Shown here in pieces: positions 17,235-24,783 of a stretch of DNA of 62,304 nt. Made by a program: the position numbers and the translations under genes. The notes beneath the pieces were generated by a model. That model saw only the letters and a program-made list of their open reading frames with translations, did no database searches and was not told the DNA's origin. This stretch comes from Desulfurobacteriaceae bacterium (GTDB taxonomy: Bacteria > Aquificota > Aquificia > Desulfurobacteriales > Desulfurobacteriaceae), in assembly GCA_026987115.1 (NCBI GenBank), contig JALSNF010000006.1:1-62304 (forward strand), in the 5' to 3' direction. Position 1 is the first letter of the stretch; every line of letters starts with the position of its first letter.

Positions 17235-17910
17235 AGTTTTAAAAGAATTTACTCCTTCTGACATTAAAGAGATAGAGGAGTCTGACAGGCAATATAGGGC
17301 CTTAAAAGAGCTCTATTTGGCCTTAAAAGACAGGGAGCTCTTTTTTAAGCTCGTCCTCCTTAACTCTCTACTTTCCTATCAATTACAAATGAAAGGTGAA
17401 GACTACTGGGAAAAGTTTTCCTCTTTCTTTAAAGGGCACTCTATAGAGGAGTTTGAAAAGTTCCTCTCACTTTACAACAAGCGCTTTCTTCCTTCTAAAT
17501 TAAAAAGGTATAAGAGAGCTTTAAAGTGCGTAAACTTGCTCTTTGAAAAGTATTCGCTGGAAGAGTTGGGGAAGGAGCTCCCTCTACTTGTAAAAACCCT
17601 TTCAAATTGTATGGGACAAAAGAGTGATGCAAAAACGATAGTCTTTGCGGCTAAAATGTTTACTTACGCCTATAGGATAGTGTTTAATACCTATCCAGAA
17701 GGCCTTTGGGAAGTTGAAATCCCCCTTGACTCTAGACTTAAAAAGATACTTCCTTCCCTTAAAAAGTGGCGAGAAGTTTCAGAGAAAGTAGGAATTCCCC
17801 CTATTCTCCTTGACGCCTTAATCTGGGTCCCTATGGGGAAAAACCCTATTCCTGATGATTTAAGGGAAAAAGTTTCCTCGTTAAAGTCCGTTTTAAATGA
17901 CTTCTTTTAA
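17176..17910 (+). CDS. AGOG-type 8-oxoguanine DNA glycosylase/lyase
   Basis: 244 residues (or 230 if it starts at ATG 17218). The sequence matches the archaeal GO glycosylase (AGOG) branch of the HhH-GPD superfamily. It has LQMKGEDYWEKFSSFF, then the SDAKTIVFAAKMFTYAYRI block, whose Lys is the expected Schiff-base residue, and EIPLDSRLKKI, whose Asp is the expected catalytic acid. AGOG removes 8-oxoguanine and nicks the strand. The family is best known from archaea, with members in some thermophilic bacteria, so lateral transfer is possible. It ends in an 18-base overlap with tlyA. The true start is uncertain. Confidence 0.75.
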   Translation: MLAKRKRRELSTEGMERLVEVLKEFTPSDIKEIEESDRQYRALKELYLALKDRELFFKLVLLNSLLSYQLQMKGEDYWEKFSSFFKGHSIEEFEKFLSLYNKRFLPSKLKRYKRALKCVNLLFEKYSLEELGKELPLLVKTLSNCMGQKSDAKTIVFAAKMFTYAYRIVFNTYPEGLWEVEIPLDSRLKKILPSLKKWREVSEKVGIPPILLDALIWVPMGKNPIPDDLREKVSSLKSVLNDFF

Positions 17911-18684
17911 GGCCTTTTCTATTAACTCTTCTTCGTTTGTTTCTTTTTGTTCTTGAGATAGGAGGATTAGAAACTCTTTGTTTCCCTTTGGACCTTTAGG
18001 TTTAGATAGGGTTAGGTTCTCTATGTAAAGGCCTATTTTCCTTGAAAAGTCTATTATCTTTTTGATGGCTCTTCTGTGGAGCTCCGGGTCCCTTATAACT
18101 CCCTTTCCCTTGTCAACTTCCCTTTTTGTTAGTTCAAACTGAGGCTTTATTAAAGCTACAATCTTTCCTTCTGGTTTTAAAAACCCCTTTGCTACGGGAA
18201 GTATCTTCGTTAGAGAAATAAAGGAAACGTCAATAACTATAAGGTCAACCTTTTCTGGAACTTCCTTCTCAGTTAAATACCTTGCGTTAAACTCCTCTAT
18301 TGATATCACCCTTGGGTCCTTTCTTAACTTCCAGTCAAGCTGTCCCTTTCCAACGTCAACTGCGTAAACTTTCTTTGCTCCGTGTTTTAAGAGGCAGTCT
18401 GTAAAGCCTCCCGTAGATGCTCCTATGTCTAAGCAGGTAAAGCCTTTAACGCTTAGGTTAAACTCCTTAATTGCAGTTTCAAGCTTTAACCCTCCCCTTG
18501 AGACGTAGGGGATGTCTTCTCCTTTTATCTCTATTTTGCTGTCTATGTTTACTTTAGTTCCTACTTTGTCAACAACTTTACCGTTAACCAGAACTTTTGC
18601 GGCCATAATTAGCCCTTTTGCCCTTTCCCTGCTTTTTACGAGTCCCTTTTCTACTAGAAGTTTGTCAAGCCTTTCCTTTTTCAC
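17893..18684 (-). CDS. tlyA: TlyA-family rRNA 2'-O-methyltransferase
   Basis: 263 residues. An S4 RNA-binding domain (about 1-62: RLDKLLVEKGLVKSRERAK, then VLVNGKVV) is joined to an FtsJ-like methyltransferase with the S-adenosylmethionine site LDIGASTGGFTDCLL and the K-D-K-E-type residues in GKGQLDWKL, VIDVSF and IKPQFE. TlyA methylates the 2'-O of cytidines in 16S and/or 23S rRNA. The family name hemolysin A is historical. The start is GTG at 18684, overlapping rseP by four bases. It is the last gene of the leftward surE-tlyA run. Confidence 0.92.
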   Translation of the reverse strand: MKKERLDKLLVEKGLVKSRERAKGLIMAAKVLVNGKVVDKVGTKVNIDSKIEIKGEDIPYVSRGGLKLETAIKEFNLSVKGFTCLDIGASTGGFTDCLLKHGAKKVYAVDVGKGQLDWKLRKDPRVISIEEFNARYLTEKEVPEKVDLIVIDVSFISLTKILPVAKGFLKPEGKIVALIKPQFELTKREVDKGKGVIRDPELHRRAIKKIIDFSRKIGLYIENLTLSKPKGPKGNKEFLILLSQEQKETNEEELIEKALKEVI

Positions 18685-19961
18685 TTTAAAAGCCTCATAA
18701 TGTCGTTATAAAAAACTACTACCATAAGGAGGGCTAAAAGGGCTAAACCTACTTGCTGGAACTTCTCTCTAAAGTTTGAGGAGAGAGGTCTTTTCCTTAT
18801 TATCTCTATTAAGAAGAGCAGAATTAGCCCTCCGTCAAGGACCGGAAGTGGAAGTAGGTTAAAGTATCCCAGCTGTAAGCTTATAAATCCCATAAAGTAG
18901 ATGAAGTTTGATATTCCGGCCTGTGCTGCTTTACCTGCAACTTCTGCAATTAGAATTGGTCCTCCTAGGCTTTTTATTGACGCCTGTCCAGTTATTAGCT
19001 TGTAGAGAAACTTAAAGAAGAGGGAACTTTGAGATTTAAAGTCTTCTATCCCTTTTTTAAGTGCTTCACTTATGGGATACTTTATAAACGTCATAGTGAA
19101 CTTTGGAACTATCCCTATTGTGTATCTTCCAAGTTTGCTGTTGAATTGGGGTTTAACCTTTAAGGTAATCTTCTTTGAACCTCTCAGAACGGTTATTTTT
19201 AGTTCTTTCCCTGAGCTTTTGCCTATTGTCTCTACTACTTGCCTCCAGCTTTCAATTTCTTTTCCGTCTATTTTAAGTATTATGTCGTTTGGCTTTAAGC
19301 CTGCTTTTTCTGCCGGTGAGCCTTTTATGACTCTTCCTATCTTTGGCTTTATTGCAGGGATTACTTTTAAAGTTCCTATTCCGTTTTCTTTATCAATACC
19401 CGTTTTTACTTTAACTTCCTTAAGTTGACTTCCCCTTTTTACGGTTAAGGTTAGCTCTTTTTTAGGGTTTAAGGCGATAATTTGGTTTAGCTCTTTCCAG
19501 TTCTTAACTTTCTCGCCGTTAACTTTTAGTATTACGTCTCCTGGCTTTAAAGGGACTTCTTTTGAGATTACCGCTCCTACCTTTGCCTCTTCTATTTGGT
19601 AGGAAGGGATGTACCTACCTATTGAGTAGGATAGGGTAAAGAAGGCTACTGCCAGCATTAAGTTCATTAAAGGTCCTGCTAAAGCTATTACTATCCTCTG
19701 CCAAGGGGGCTTTGCGTAGAATTCATCGGGAGACTTTAACGGGCTGTCTGGGTCTTCTCCTGCCATTTTCACGTAGCCCCCCAGAGGAATTAGGCTGACT
19801 GTAAATTCAGTTTCGCAGCAGTTAAACTTAAATAGCTTGGGGCCAAAACCTATTGAGAAGGTTTCTACTTTTACGCCAAAAGCTCTTGCTGCGAGGAAGT
19901 GTCCCAATTCGTGGACGAAAATCAGGATTCCAAGGGCTATTATGAAGTAGATTAAGGTCAA
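18681..19961 (-). CDS. rseP: site-2 intramembrane metalloprotease RseP with two PDZ domains
   Basis: 426 residues. The zinc motif HELGH is in the first membrane helix (about residues 17-21), and the third zinc ligand lies in NLLPLPVLDGG in a C-terminal helix. Two PDZ domains occupy the periplasmic middle (GAVISKEVPLKPGDVIL and KGSPAEKAGLKPNDIILKI). The enzyme cleaves membrane-bound anti-sigma factors or signal peptides. The start is TTG at 19961, preceded by AGGAGG. No sigma factor or anti-sigma gene is next to it; it sits with holA and tlyA. Confidence 0.95.
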   Translation of the reverse strand: MTLIYFIIALGILIFVHELGHFLAARAFGVKVETFSIGFGPKLFKFNCCETEFTVSLIPLGGYVKMAGEDPDSPLKSPDEFYAKPPWQRIVIALAGPLMNLMLAVAFFTLSYSIGRYIPSYQIEEAKVGAVISKEVPLKPGDVILKVNGEKVKNWKELNQIIALNPKKELTLTVKRGSQLKEVKVKTGIDKENGIGTLKVIPAIKPKIGRVIKGSPAEKAGLKPNDIILKIDGKEIESWRQVVETIGKSSGKELKITVLRGSKKITLKVKPQFNSKLGRYTIGIVPKFTMTFIKYPISEALKKGIEDFKSQSSLFFKFLYKLITGQASIKSLGGPILIAEVAGKAAQAGISNFIYFMGFISLQLGYFNLLPLPVLDGGLILLFLIEIIRKRPLSSNFREKFQQVGLALLALLMVVVFYNDIMRLLK

Positions 19962-19977
19962 AGTTTTCCTCCTTTCT

Positions 19978-20910
19978 CTAGTTTTCTTTGAATGCTAGTA
20001 GTTTAAGGGCTTCCTTTGGGGGGAGCTCCCCGCTTTTTAGCTTGAACTCTGTTTCTGTAAGTGCCTTTAGGGTTTTAAGGAGTTTTATAATTCCTGCCTC
20101 CTTTCCTACTGTTTTGTGCCTTTTAATTACCTCTTTTGGCAGTTTTACGCTCCTTCCACAGGTTAGCTCTATAATTTGCCGTAGTTGCGTTTCCATTAGA
20201 CCTATTAACTGGAGAGGTTCTCCGCCCATTAATATAAACTCGTTTACCTCTTTTAGGAACTCTTTTTTTCTGTTCCTTATAAGGTTATAGACTATCTCAA
20301 ACTGGTTAAGGTCTGGGACTTTAAATAGGAGCTCCTTTACAACTTGAGGGGTTATCTCTCCCGGGTAAGAGAGGAGTTTGTCGGTTTCGTGCTTAAGGAG
20401 GTTTAAGTCTGTTCCTACGCTTTCAACTATTAACTTTATTACTTCTTTGGGTATTTCCCTTCCTGCCTCTTTAAACTTCTTGGCTATTAGAAGGTATGCT
20501 TGTTTTTCCGTGTACGGTTCAGACTTAACTACGTAGTCGCAGTTTTCAATTATCTGGCTAAAGAGCTCCCCTTTTAAGGTCTTTCCGTCAAGTTCCGTAA
20601 GTGCGGCTATTATGAATGTTTTTAACTCTTTTAGTTTCTTTATAAACCTTTCCTTTTCTCCTTTCTTCCTCAGGTTTTTGGGAAGTTCCTCTGCATAGAG
20701 TATTACTGGAACTGCCTCTCCTTTAAAGAGGGAAGAGCTTTGAAAGTTAAAGAAGTCTTCAATGTTTTCCGGGTAGAACTTTTCAAATTCCCTGTTTAAA
20801 AGGAGCTTTTTTATTAGCTGTCTGGTTAAGAACTCCTCTTCTCCGTAAATAAAGAGCCTCTTTAACTTTACCTTTCCTTTTAGTGCCTCTTGAACTTTAA
20901 GTCTCTCCAT
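19978..20910 (-). CDS. holA: DNA polymerase III delta subunit
   Basis: 310-residue clamp-loader subunit that opens the beta clamp. The protein has the RLFIYGEEEFLTRQLIKKL N-terminus and the GEPLQLIGLMETQLRQII block of the HolA C-terminal domain; it lacks a Walker A, as expected for delta. Divergence is high, but length and block order fit. The ATG at 20910 overlaps the end of the ferredoxin gene by 14 bases. Its partner dnaN lies at the origin. Confidence 0.9.
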   Translation of the reverse strand: MERLKVQEALKGKVKLKRLFIYGEEEFLTRQLIKKLLLNREFEKFYPENIEDFFNFQSSSLFKGEAVPVILYAEELPKNLRKKGEKERFIKKLKELKTFIIAALTELDGKTLKGELFSQIIENCDYVVKSEPYTEKQAYLLIAKKFKEAGREIPKEVIKLIVESVGTDLNLLKHETDKLLSYPGEITPQVVKELLFKVPDLNQFEIVYNLIRNRKKEFLKEVNEFILMGGEPLQLIGLMETQLRQIIELTCGRSVKLPKEVIKRHKTVGKEAGIIKLLKTLKALTETEFKLKSGELPPKEALKLLAFKEN

Positions 20911-21451
20911 TCCTCACTTTTACCATCTCTATTGACTTTGGTTCTGTTGGGCAGGCGTGGACGCACCTTCCACAACCTATACACTCTTCTTGGTGAAACT
21001 CCGGATAGGTAAAGTCTTTAAGCGTAATTGCTTTGTCCATCTTTGGGCAGGACCAGTAGCAACTTTGGCAGAAGATGTTTTGAAAGGCAACGCACCTGTC
21101 TTTAATAAGTTTTGCTACCAACTTGTACTTTTTAAGGTTTTCTTTTGATAGAGCTCCGCTTTTACAAGCGTCAACGCAAAGGTAGCACTTTTCACAGTAG
21201 TTGTTGTCAAAGTTCATGTAGGGAGTTTCAAATACAATGGGGTGCATGTCCTTAACCAAGTCAATAACGCCGGTAGGGCAAGCCTTTACGCACTGGTGGC
21301 ACTTTGTGCAGAGCCTTAAGAACTCTTCTTCCTCCTCACTTCCCGGAGGTCTTATGTACTTTTTGTAAGGCTTTGTGGCTTCGTATGTAAACTCTGCTGC
21401 GGCCTGAGCCAAGCTCTTTGCTAAAAGTTTAAAAAAGCCTCTCCTTTTCAA
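20897..21451 (-). CDS. multi-cluster 4Fe-4S ferredoxin-type protein (NapF/NapG-like)
   Basis: 184 residues with four cysteine sets: CTKCHQCVKACP, CEKCYLCVDACK, CVAFQNIFCQSCYWSCP and CIGCGRCVHACP. The third set is stretched (C-x7-C-x2-C-x3-C). The spacing is like periplasmic or membrane-linked NapF/NapG/MauM ferredoxins, which pass electrons to nitrate reductase or similar enzymes. The N-terminus has RRGFFK, like a twin-arginine signal, but the following stretch is only weakly hydrophobic, so export is uncertain. Start is TTG at 21451, overlapping the DedA stop (TTGA). It sits between housekeeping genes, with no reductase gene visible. Confidence 0.8.
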   Translation of the reverse strand: MKRRGFFKLLAKSLAQAAAEFTYEATKPYKKYIRPPGSEEEEEFLRLCTKCHQCVKACPTGVIDLVKDMHPIVFETPYMNFDNNYCEKCYLCVDACKSGALSKENLKKYKLVAKLIKDRCVAFQNIFCQSCYWSCPKMDKAITLKDFTYPEFHQEECIGCGRCVHACPTEPKSIEMVKVRNGET

Positions 21452-22035
21452 GGTAAAACTCCCTTTTTAAGTCTCCTGTAGGCTAAAAAGACTACCAGTA
21501 GGACTGCTCCGATTCCTATAAATATAGTGTTTAGGTTTTCCATTACGAAAGTGTTTATCCTGCTTCCGAAGAAGAAAAAGAGAGCTCCCTCTGTAAAAAA
21601 CCTTAGTCCCCTTCCTAAAAGGGAAAACACTACAAGCTTCCACAAAGAGGCAAATAATACTCCGGAGGTTATGGTAAACACCTTGTAGGGAAGGGGAGTA
21701 AAGCCTGCAAGGAGTATTATTAGGCTCTCGTAAGACTCATAAAGCCTGTGAACTCTGTTTACTTTCTCTTTACCGAAAAACTTTTCTGCTAAAGGTCTTC
21801 CTCCTAGATATCCCAAGTAGTACCCGAAGACTCCGCCGAGAGTTGAAAAGAGGGTAGCCACAAAGGAGTAGAAGAGGGCCTCTTTTGGGTTAATTGAAGA
21901 GAGAGTTATAAGGAGTATGTCTGGAGGAATGGGAAAGAAGATTGCTTCAATAAAGGCGTTAAGGGCTAAGGCGAGAGCTCCGTACTTTAAAGCAAGCCCT
22001 TTCCAGAAAGTTAAGGACATTAGCTCCCTTACCAC
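21448..22035 (-). CDS. DedA/YqaA-family membrane protein (VTT domain)
   Basis: 195 residues with four or five membrane helices. The family blocks are visible: FIEAIFFPIPPDILLI, GGVFGYYLGYLGGRPLAE, and LLAGFTPLPYKVFTITSGV, typical of the YqaA branch of the DedA (VTT) proteins. Family members are thought to move lipids across the inner membrane. The start is GTG at 22035, overlapping the surE stop, with GGAG upstream; an ATG at 22020 with GGGAG is an alternative. It is followed by the ferredoxin gene. Confidence 0.85.
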   Translation of the reverse strand: MVRELMSLTFWKGLALKYGALALALNAFIEAIFFPIPPDILLITLSSINPKEALFYSFVATLFSTLGGVFGYYLGYLGGRPLAEKFFGKEKVNRVHRLYESYESLIILLAGFTPLPYKVFTITSGVLFASLWKLVVFSLLGRGLRFFTEGALFFFFGSRINTFVMENLNTIFIGIGAVLLVVFLAYRRLKKGVLP

Positions 22036-22781
22036 TTGTACTCCTTTAGCTTCTCCATTGCCTTATAGTCTGTTAAGTCTAAATGAACAGGAGTTATTGA
22101 TATAAAGCCGTTCTTTACGGCCCAGTAGTCTGTTCCCGGCTCAGGAATCCAGTTGGGCTCCTCTCCCCCAATCCAGTAGTAAACCCTTCCCCAAGGGTCT
22201 CTCCTTTCTTCAACCTTTTCCGTGTAGTTCTTTTTTCCCTGTCTGGTTATCTTAACTCCTTTAACTTCACTATAAGGAAGGTTTGGAATGTTAACGTTTA
22301 AACAGCAACCTTTTGGAAGCCCTTTTTCATAGACTTTTTTTGCTATCCTTGAAGCCCACCTTGCGGCGTCCTTCCACTTAAAGTCTTTAAAAGTTGCAAG
22401 GGAGAAGGCTACCGAGGGGAGGCCTAAGAGGGCTCCTTCCATGGCCACTGAGACTGTTCCAGAATAGGTAATGTCTTCTCCTAGGTTTGGACCTCTGTTA
22501 ATTCCTCCTATTACCATGTCCGGCTTTTTTCCCTTCATTATGGCGTGAATTCCTATGTAAACGCAGCTAGTAGGGGTTCCGTCAACTGCGTACCAGTTTT
22601 CACCTATCTTCTCGCACCTTAAGGGCCTGTGAAGGGTTAAAGCCCTTCCAACTGCACTTCTTTCCCTGTCTGGAGCCACTACTACCACTTGTGCAAATTC
22701 TGATAGTGCCTCGTATAGGGCCCTTAAACCCTCTGAGCGTATCCCGTCGTCGTTAGAAAGGAGAATCCTTGCCCTTTTCAT
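22029..22781 (-). CDS. surE: 5'/3'-nucleotidase SurE
   Basis: 250-residue metal-dependent nucleotidase. The motif ILLSNDDGI holds the two catalytic Asp, and VVAPDRERSAVGRALTLH and the GGINRGPNLGEDITYSGTV blocks complete the active site. SurE removes phosphate from nucleoside monophosphates and helps stationary-phase survival. The ATG at 22781 begins directly after the TAG stop of the small membrane gene upstream, with GGAGGG serving as its ribosome-binding site. It leads the run DedA, ferredoxin, holA, rseP, tlyA. Confidence 0.96.
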   Translation of the reverse strand: MKRARILLSNDDGIRSEGLRALYEALSEFAQVVVVAPDRERSAVGRALTLHRPLRCEKIGENWYAVDGTPTSCVYIGIHAIMKGKKPDMVIGGINRGPNLGEDITYSGTVSVAMEGALLGLPSVAFSLATFKDFKWKDAARWASRIAKKVYEKGLPKGCCLNVNIPNLPYSEVKGVKITRQGKKNYTEKVEERRDPWGRVYYWIGGEEPNWIPEPGTDYWAVKNGFISITPVHLDLTDYKAMEKLKEYKW

Positions 22782-23030
22782 CTACCCTCCGCTCTTACCT
22801 AAGAAAACCCACCTGATTATACCTATCACCTCAACAACTCCGTAAATCAGCGAGCTTACCATTATCCCGTACTGTTTCGTTAAAAAGCCGTAAACTGCGT
22901 AGAGGGTTGAAGCAAAAAGGGCCACTACGAATCCAACTTGAGGGTAGCCCACTGCCGTTATTAAAAGGGCTATGACTCCTACAACAGAGGCCGTTATCTC
23001 TAAAACTTTTTCCCTTTTACTCCTTTCCAC
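22782..23030 (-). CDS. small three-helix membrane protein, PnuC-like
   Basis: 82 residues from GTG at 23030. The frame is open further upstream, but AAAGGAG six bases before this GTG decides the start, and the longer version would overlap the divergent WYL gene. It has a charged N-terminus, then three hydrophobic helices (EITASVVGVIALLITAVG, FVVALFASTLYAVYGFL, IMVSSLIYGVVEVIGIIRW). The third helix resembles parts of nicotinamide riboside transporters (PnuC), but the protein is much shorter than PnuC. Function is not known. It precedes surE without a gap. Confidence 0.6.
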   Translation of the reverse strand: MERSKREKVLEITASVVGVIALLITAVGYPQVGFVVALFASTLYAVYGFLTKQYGIMVSSLIYGVVEVIGIIRWVFLGKSGG

Positions 23031-23085
23031 TTTTTCTCCTTTAGAGTTTAAAATTTCAATTACACTTAACCGTTGAGGATTTGCC

Positions 23086-24171
23086 TTGCAAAAAATAGGT
23101 CTCGTTCTTGAGATTTTAAAGCTCCTTTCAAGGAGGGGGGAAAAGCCTATAACCACAACTGAGCTATTTAGAGAGCTCGTTAGCGCCGGTGTTCTTGAAA
23201 ATAAGGCTTCTGAGAGGAAGAGGTTAATAAGAGCTCTCTCAGACCTTGAGAGTTTAAATTACATTGAAAGCTGTCTTGACAGTGTAAAGGGGAAAGTTCC
23301 TCAAAGATGGAAGTTGAACTTTAGGGCCCTACCCTATTTCGTTTCCCTTTCTAAAGAAGAGGTCCTGTCCCTTTTGACTTTGACAGCTTTTGTCCCTTCC
23401 CCTTACAAGAGTTTTTCGGTTATAAGGCCTGCTTTTGAGGTCATAGAGAGGTTAGGAAAGACAGTTCCTGAAGAGGTTAAGTATAGGGCAAAAGAGTTCT
23501 TTGACTACCTTCCGATTCCCACTTACAGGTATTCTTTTATTGAGGAGAACACCTTAAAGCTCTTGTTTGAGGGGATACTTTACCGAAGGGCCGTTTTAGC
23601 TTCTTACTGTAAGAAGCAGGTAAAGCTCTATCCTATAAAGATTTTCACTTATAACGGAAACTTTTACCTTTCTGCGGTAGAGGCTGAAAGTAGGGAGTAC
23701 CGGACCTATAACTTGGCTAAGGTAAAGGTTTTCTCCGTTAGCAAAGAAGAGTTTCCCCTCTTTTACTGGAAAAAGTACAGGGAGCTCTTTTTCCCCTTTG
23801 ATTCTGAGCCGTTCGTTTTTACCGTGGAGCTCCCCTCCGACTACTATAGCTGCGTTCTCTCTCCTGAGAAGGTAAGGATATACCCTACCCAGTTTGACTT
23901 TGAGCTTAAAGGAAATTCGGTTTTTGTCCACTTGGTAGGTTTTACGAGCTACAGGTTTGTTAGCTGGATGGCCCTTGACGAGATTAAGGCACTTTACCCT
24001 CCCTCTGCTTCTCTTTTAAAAAGGGCAAAGGAGCTAAACTTAAAAGAGAGGTTTGAAGACCTTTCCTATTCTTTAAGGGAGAATAGAAAGAGGTTTAACA
24101 AGTTTACGAAGAGCTTACGCTCCTTCCTTAACCAGAGAGAGGAGGCGCTTTTTAAGAGGAGCTCTTCTTAG
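23086..24171 (+). CDS. WYL-domain transcriptional regulator
   Basis: 361 residues. The N-terminus (about 1-75) is a winged-helix DNA-binding region (TTTELFRELVSAG, RALSDLESLNYIES). The central part, about 155-225, is a WYL domain: ILYRRAVLASYC, LYPIKIFTYNGNFYLSAV and a REYRTYNLAKV segment. WYL proteins sense nucleic acids or nucleotides and control DNA damage or defence genes. The C-terminal about 130 residues are not typical. The start is TTG at 23086. It is divergent from the PnuC-like gene across 55 bases, which may hold its operator. It overlaps the DUF1232 gene head-on by 20 bases. Confidence 0.8.
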   Translation: MQKIGLVLEILKLLSRRGEKPITTTELFRELVSAGVLENKASERKRLIRALSDLESLNYIESCLDSVKGKVPQRWKLNFRALPYFVSLSKEEVLSLLTLTAFVPSPYKSFSVIRPAFEVIERLGKTVPEEVKYRAKEFFDYLPIPTYRYSFIEENTLKLLFEGILYRRAVLASYCKKQVKLYPIKIFTYNGNFYLSAVEAESREYRTYNLAKVKVFSVSKEEFPLFYWKKYRELFFPFDSEPFVFTVELPSDYYSCVLSPEKVRIYPTQFDFELKGNSVFVHLVGFTSYRFVSWMALDEIKALYPPSASLLKRAKELNLKERFEDLSYSLRENRKRFNKFTKSLRSFLNQREEALFKRSSS

Positions 24172-24553
24172 CTCTCTCTTCTTTCCACCTTTTGTACTTT
24201 TCAAGGTCTTCTTCAACCAGCGTAAGACAGATGTAAAATACGAAAGCGTCGTCGCTTAAGCCTATTATTGGTATAAAGTCGGGAATAAGGTCTATTGGGC
24301 TTAAAAGGTATATTAAGGCGGCTGCTATCGCCGTTATCGTGAACCAGGGAACCTCTTTATACTCGCCGCTTATAAAGTCTTTTAGTAGAGAGAAAAAGAG
24401 CTCAATTTCTTTTACAAACTTCTTTAAAGGTCCTCCTATTTTACTCTCTACCTCTTCTTTTTTGCTTAGAAGCTCCACAATGTCTTCTTTTGACAAGTTT
24501 TTTGCTATTTTTTCAAACTCCTTTCTGGCTTTTTCTTTGTCAAACTCCTCCAT
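24152..24553 (-). CDS. DUF1232 (YkvA-like) membrane protein
   Basis: 133 residues. The DUF1232 core is clear: AALIYLLSPIDLIPDFIPI followed by GLSDDAFVFY (about 80-110). The N-terminal half is charged and helical. The family is small, membrane-associated and of unknown function. The ATG at 24553 lies three bases after the stop of the zinc-ribbon miniprotein upstream, so the two are one operon. The 3' end overlaps the WYL gene convergently. Confidence 0.88.
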   Translation of the reverse strand: MEEFDKEKARKEFEKIAKNLSKEDIVELLSKKEEVESKIGGPLKKFVKEIELFFSLLKDFISGEYKEVPWFTITAIAAALIYLLSPIDLIPDFIPIIGLSDDAFVFYICLTLVEEDLEKYKRWKEERAKKSSS

Positions 24554-24556
24554 TTT

Positions 24557-24736
24557 CTACCTCCTCTTAACTATTTCACAGTAAGGGCATAAAGGGTTTT
24601 CACAGTATATGAGATAGGTTTTCAGCAGGAACTTTACCTTTAGCGGAGCTCCACAGAGTGGACAGTAAGAAAAAGAGGGTCTATCAAATTTTGACGGTAA
24701 TAATTTCTTTAGGAGAAAGCACTTAAGGAACTTCAT
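24557..24736 (-). CDS. 59-residue zinc-ribbon miniprotein
   Basis: Reads MKFLKCFLLKKLLPSKF then CPLCGAP and a second Cys pair CPYC, with another Cys at position 45 (CENPLCPYC). The CPxCG plus C-x4-C-x2-C arrangement is a zinc ribbon. The ATG at 24736 has GGGAGGG seven bases upstream, and the stop lies three bases before the DUF1232 start. The length and codon use suggest a real gene. It follows hemW by 47 bases on the same strand, so all three may be co-expressed. No function assigned. Confidence 0.65.
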   Translation of the reverse strand: MKFLKCFLLKKLLPSKFDRPSFSYCPLCGAPLKVKFLLKTYLIYCENPLCPYCEIVKRR

Positions 24737-24783
24737 TTTCCCTCCCTCACTTAAATATAACGGAGTTAAAGGACACTTTTTGA

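Noticed and set aside
22782-23156. Longer 124-residue version of the small membrane protein
   Set aside because: It would overlap the divergent WYL gene by 71 bases; the GTG at 23030 has a strong ribosome-binding site.
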